A DNA stretch of 64,000 bases from Sphingomonas sp. DG1-23 (GTDB lineage Bacteria; Pseudomonadota; Alphaproteobacteria; Sphingomonadales; Sphingomonadaceae), in contig NZ_JAVAMA010000011.1 in NCBI RefSeq assembly GCF_030730875.1, positions 62,001 to 126,000 on the forward strand. The letters run 5' to 3'. Numbering within the stretch: position 1 is the first letter of the stretch; each line of letters starts with the position of its first letter. Below are positions 62,301-64,000 of the stretch, one piece after another. The notes beneath the pieces are model-generated. The model did no database searches and was not told the origin of the DNA. It saw nothing but the letters and a program-made list of their open reading frames with translations. Made by a program: the position numbers and the translations under genes.

Positions 62301-64000
62301 GCGCCGCCGTCGAGCGTATTGCTCCCCGCATTGCCGCGGAGGAGATTGTCTCTGACGTTGCCGGTTAGATGGAGATTGCTGGTGGAAGCGGGGGAAAGCG
62401 CCGAGATATCCACCGCCTGATCGGCGTCGGTCAGCGTATAGTCGACATTGGTCTCGACCCTGCTCCTGCCGCCGCCGGCATCGAAGACGGTCTTGATATA
62501 GCGCGTTTGGCCCTGATCGTCGGATTCGACCCAGCGTTCGCTCCAGGCATTGGCCTGATGCACGTCATACTCGATAGTCCGTGCGCCACCGTCGTCGAGA
62601 CTATAGGCCTCGCCGTACCGCTGCCCCTCATATTCGAACCGGCGCCTGGTCTCCCAGTCATATTGATTGCCGTCGTCGGTCGCGCTGTCGATCGTACCGA
62701 TCTCCGGCACGATCGGATCGCTCCAGGCGATGCCGTCGCTGACTCGCAGCTGGATGCTCGCAGTCGAGCCCCCCGGCGCGGGAACGATGCGCCATTCCGC
62801 GATCTCGCTGGCGTTCAGCGTTCGGCCACCGGAAACGAGCATCTCGCCATCGGCGGACATCAGATACGCTCCGCCGAGCCACGGCATCACTTCGACATAG
62901 ATGAATGTGGCAGTGTCGCCATCGTCGTCGGCCATCCCAACGACGGACGACAAAGGCACCGATCCACCGGTCTCGGCGAATTGCAGCAGCGCCTCCGCGC
63001 CCGGCCTGCTATTCTGCTGGATCAGCGGCGCGCCAACCCAGTCGGCGGTAATGTATCCCGTGCTGTCGATGGTATAGCTTCCGCCAAGAAAGCCGTTGGT
63101 GAAGCTTTCAAATCCGGCCGGAAGATTTCCCGCACCGGCGAGCAAGACGAGCTGCTCGAGGCTGCCAGATAGATAGCTGCTCTCGCCGTAATTTATCGAT
63201 ATATAACTTCCATCAGCCAGCCGAACCGTAAGCCACTGACTCGCATCGCTATCGCCCGGATTCAAAGTGAACCCGGACACATAATGGTCCACGCGCAACG
63301 CATTGGCCGCGGCCTGCCACGACAATCCCTGTTGGGAGAGATCGGTGACCGCCGCCAGCGCGGCATCCGGATCGACGAAAACGCCCCCGTGATCGGAACC
63401 CGGATCATAGGGGCTCGCCAGGTCGGAAAATCCCCCCGTAAAGGAGTGCACATACTGCACGCCATCCAGAGTATAGACCGTGCTGCGGGGGATCGAGAAC
63501 AAATCATCCGCAACAACAATCTGATTTTCCGCAGTTATATTCCGGCCATAACCCAATTCAGGGTACTCAAGATAACTCAGCAACCCATCAAAAACCACAT
63601 TGTCTCGATCGGAAGCCGCTGCGATCCGCGCCTCTTCGAAGGATAGGAAGGCGCCGTCCTGGCCACGAAACAGGAAATTTTCGTACGAGTCCTGCACGAT
63701 CCACTTGTCCAGGTCCTCGACCATGACGAGCGTCGTCGCATGGCTGGTCAGATAGGCGCCGGTAATGTCATCGACGGAGTCGATCCACGCACAGTCAAAA
63801 CCAAAGGCTTTGAAAATCTGGTAGAGCTGGAAATTATGGTCGCCGCACGAACCGGCAGCGGGATAGCGCAGCAGTGATGCGACGTCATCGAAGGCCGCAC
63901 TGATGGTCAGGCCCAGATCATCCAGCGTAACGCGAGCGACCCTGTCATCCTGAAAAAGCAGGGCGCGGTTCAGGAAATCGCGGATCAGCGTGGTGGAGGC
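59378..64000 (-). CDS. Large RTX protein with transglutaminase-like domain, 5' end beyond window
   Basis: The frame is open from the window edge to the stop at 59378 (1540 codons visible). Residues 40-110 of the visible part carry a transglutaminase-like triad: C52 in AGSCGDHNFQ, H87 in LTSHATTLV, D104 in KWIVQDSYEN. A beta-rich middle section follows (about 110-547). Eleven RTX modules (GNAGxNxLDGGxGxDxLxGGxGDD) then bind calcium, and the last 100 residues form a C-terminal type I secretion signal ending in LLTSHDFFVV. It is probably exported by a type I system not seen here. The ATG at 63724 is internal, because the triad begins before it. Confidence 0.88.
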   Translation of the reverse strand, partial: ASTTLIRDFLNRALLFQDDRVARVTLDDLGLTISAAFDDVASLLRYPAAGSCGDHNFQLYQIFKAFGFDCAWIDSVDDITGAYLTSHATTLVMVEDLDKWIVQDSYENFLFRGQDGAFLSFEEARIAAASDRDNVVFDGLLSYLEYPELGYGRNITAENQIVVADDLFSIPRSTVYTLDGVQYVHSFTGGFSDLASPYDPGSDHGGVFVDPDAALAAVTDLSQQGLSWQAAANALRVDHYVSGFTLNPGDSDASQWLTVRLADGSYISINYGESSYLSGSLEQLVLLAGAGNLPAGFESFTNGFLGGSYTIDSTGYITADWVGAPLIQQNSRPGAEALLQFAETGGSVPLSSVVGMADDDGDTATFIYVEVMPWLGGAYLMSADGEMLVSGGRTLNASEIAEWRIVPAPGGSTASIQLRVSDGIAWSDPIVPEIGTIDSATDDGNQYDWETRRRFEYEGQRYGEAYSLDDGGARTIEYDVHQANAWSERWVESDDQGQTRYIKTVFDAGGGRSRVETNVDYTLTDADQAVDISALSPASTSNLHLTGNVRDNLLRGNAGSNTLDGGAGHDTLWGYGGDDIYIVREAEDVVVEVAGEGFDTVETALSYTLAAGVSIEVLRTIDANATTALNLTGNELDNRLEGNAGGNILDGAGGSNVLAGGDGDDFYIVRGANDLVVEVADQGFDTVTTTTSYALAADASIELLRTSNANATTALNLTGSALSNRLEGNAGANTLDGAGGDDVLVGGRGDDRYIVRTATDRVIEVAGEGFDTVFAGASYTLAAGVSVELLRTAGGSSTLAAIDLTGNEFDNVLAGNAAGNTLDGGAGNDTLWGYGGDDTYIVREAGDVVVEAAGEGFDTVRTTISYTLAAGVSIEVLRTLDANATTALNLTGNALDNRLEGNAGSNVLDGAGGNNVLAGGGGDDFYVVRGANDVVAEAAGEGFDTVTTTTSYVLAAGAEIELLRTADAAATTALNLTGNAFDNRLEGNAGANTLDGGGGANMLSGGQGDDTYIVRNSNDVVIERAGEGFDTIITTTSYALAAGASVELLRTVGSSNGAAIDLTGNERDNILAGNAAGNTLDGGAGNDTLWGYGGDDVYIIRSANDVVVEAAGEGFDTVKATTSYTLGAGVSVELLRTLDANATTTLGLTGNELDNRIEGNAGSNVLDGAGGSNVLAGAAGDDFYIVRGANDVVIEVGGEGFDTVASTTSYMLGAASSIELLRTSDANATTALNLTGNALDNRLEGNAGANILDGAGGDDVLVGGRGDDGYIVRTANDRVIEAAGEGFDTVFAGASYTLAAGVSVELLRTAGGSSTLAAIDLTGNELNNILAGNAAGNLLDGGAGNDTLWGYGGDDVYIVRSANDVVVETAGSGMDTVKATVSYVLGAGVSVELLRTLDAGATTALNLTGNEFDNRIEGNAGNNVLDGGGGGNVLTGYGGQDSFVLRLDAAADTIADFASGEDRLVLDLSSFGLHHTGTLVEAGIDFLELGASGQAAAALYYDAAAGKIFWDSDGAGAAGMVEIASLGADTLLTSHDFFVV
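59690..62359. repeat. RTX module array with three-module higher-order repeat
   Basis: Ten modules of 86-87 residues (258-261 bp) and a terminal one. Types recur as A-B-C: A carries DTLWGYGGDD, B carries NVLAGxxGDDFY, C carries DDVLVGGRGDD (one variant ANMLSGGQGDD). Order from the N-terminus: A B C A B C' A B C A end. Modules 3 and 9 are nearly identical. Confidence 0.88.

Noticed and set aside
59690..62359. CRISPR-like periodicity
   Set aside because: The 258-bp period is coding sequence for RTX calcium-binding modules; there are no short identical repeats with unique spacers, here or elsewhere in the window.

Overview
This window is GC-rich chromosomal DNA from an alphaproteobacterium, most likely Sphingomonas or a close relative. 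I infer this from gene content and order, not from a search. The blocks that point there are rpmH-rnpA-yidD-yidC-engB, secB divergent from a Tim44-like gene plus mltA-smr, dnaA next to rpsT, mutM-ubiE-ubiB-(insert)-coaBC-dut, and many short palindromic repeats of the CGTCATCCCGGCGAAAGCCGGGAT type between genes. The presence of dnaA suggests the replication-origin half of the chromosome, although I see no convincing DnaA-box cluster.

Left end (1-10 kb). Two minus-strand genes look like polymorphic-effector or eCIS-associated material: a DUF4157 protein cut by the window edge and a protein with deaminase-like motifs. Two overlapping GH43-type secreted glycosidase genes follow. The comM (Mg-chelatase-like helicase) gene is then split by a 4311-bp IS1595-family element (4953-9263) with 25-bp perfect terminal inverted repeats and an 8-bp target duplication. 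Removing the element and one copy of the duplication restores a 502-codon frame. The element carries seven genes: an ISXO2-type transposase, a DUF6471 protein, two small membrane proteins, a 311-aa membrane protein, a KilA-N protein and a coiled-coil/winged-helix protein.

Middle (10-37 kb). Mostly housekeeping: ribosomal protein L34 and RNase P protein (with rpmH apparently nested inside rnpA), membrane insertion (YidD, YidC), EngB, an HGSNAT-like acyltransferase, a chemotaxis receptor, an S9 peptidase, GST, DapE, a GGDEF-EAL protein, MltA, SecB, MurJ, TrpS, DnaA, S20, MutM, UbiE and UbiB. Paired inverted repeats sit in many of the gaps.

37-46 kb. A five-gene minus-strand signalling operon separates ubiB from coaBC-dut: a CHASE3-type membrane histidine kinase, a lone receiver, a receiver-HisKA_2 kinase, a double-domain KaiC and a hybrid kinase. 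Most of these genes overlap by 4 bp. No KaiA or KaiB is visible.

46-64 kb. A surface and secretion region: two paralogous secreted beta-helix proteins, MoeB, a sugar-nucleotide epimerase and dehydrogenase, GalU, MsrB, an M48 peptidase, a PPP-type phosphatase, a Tat-exported pectate-lyase-like beta-helix protein, and a very large RTX protein that runs off the right edge. The RTX protein has a transglutaminase-like Cys-His-Asp domain followed by eleven RTX modules arranged in a three-module higher-order repeat.
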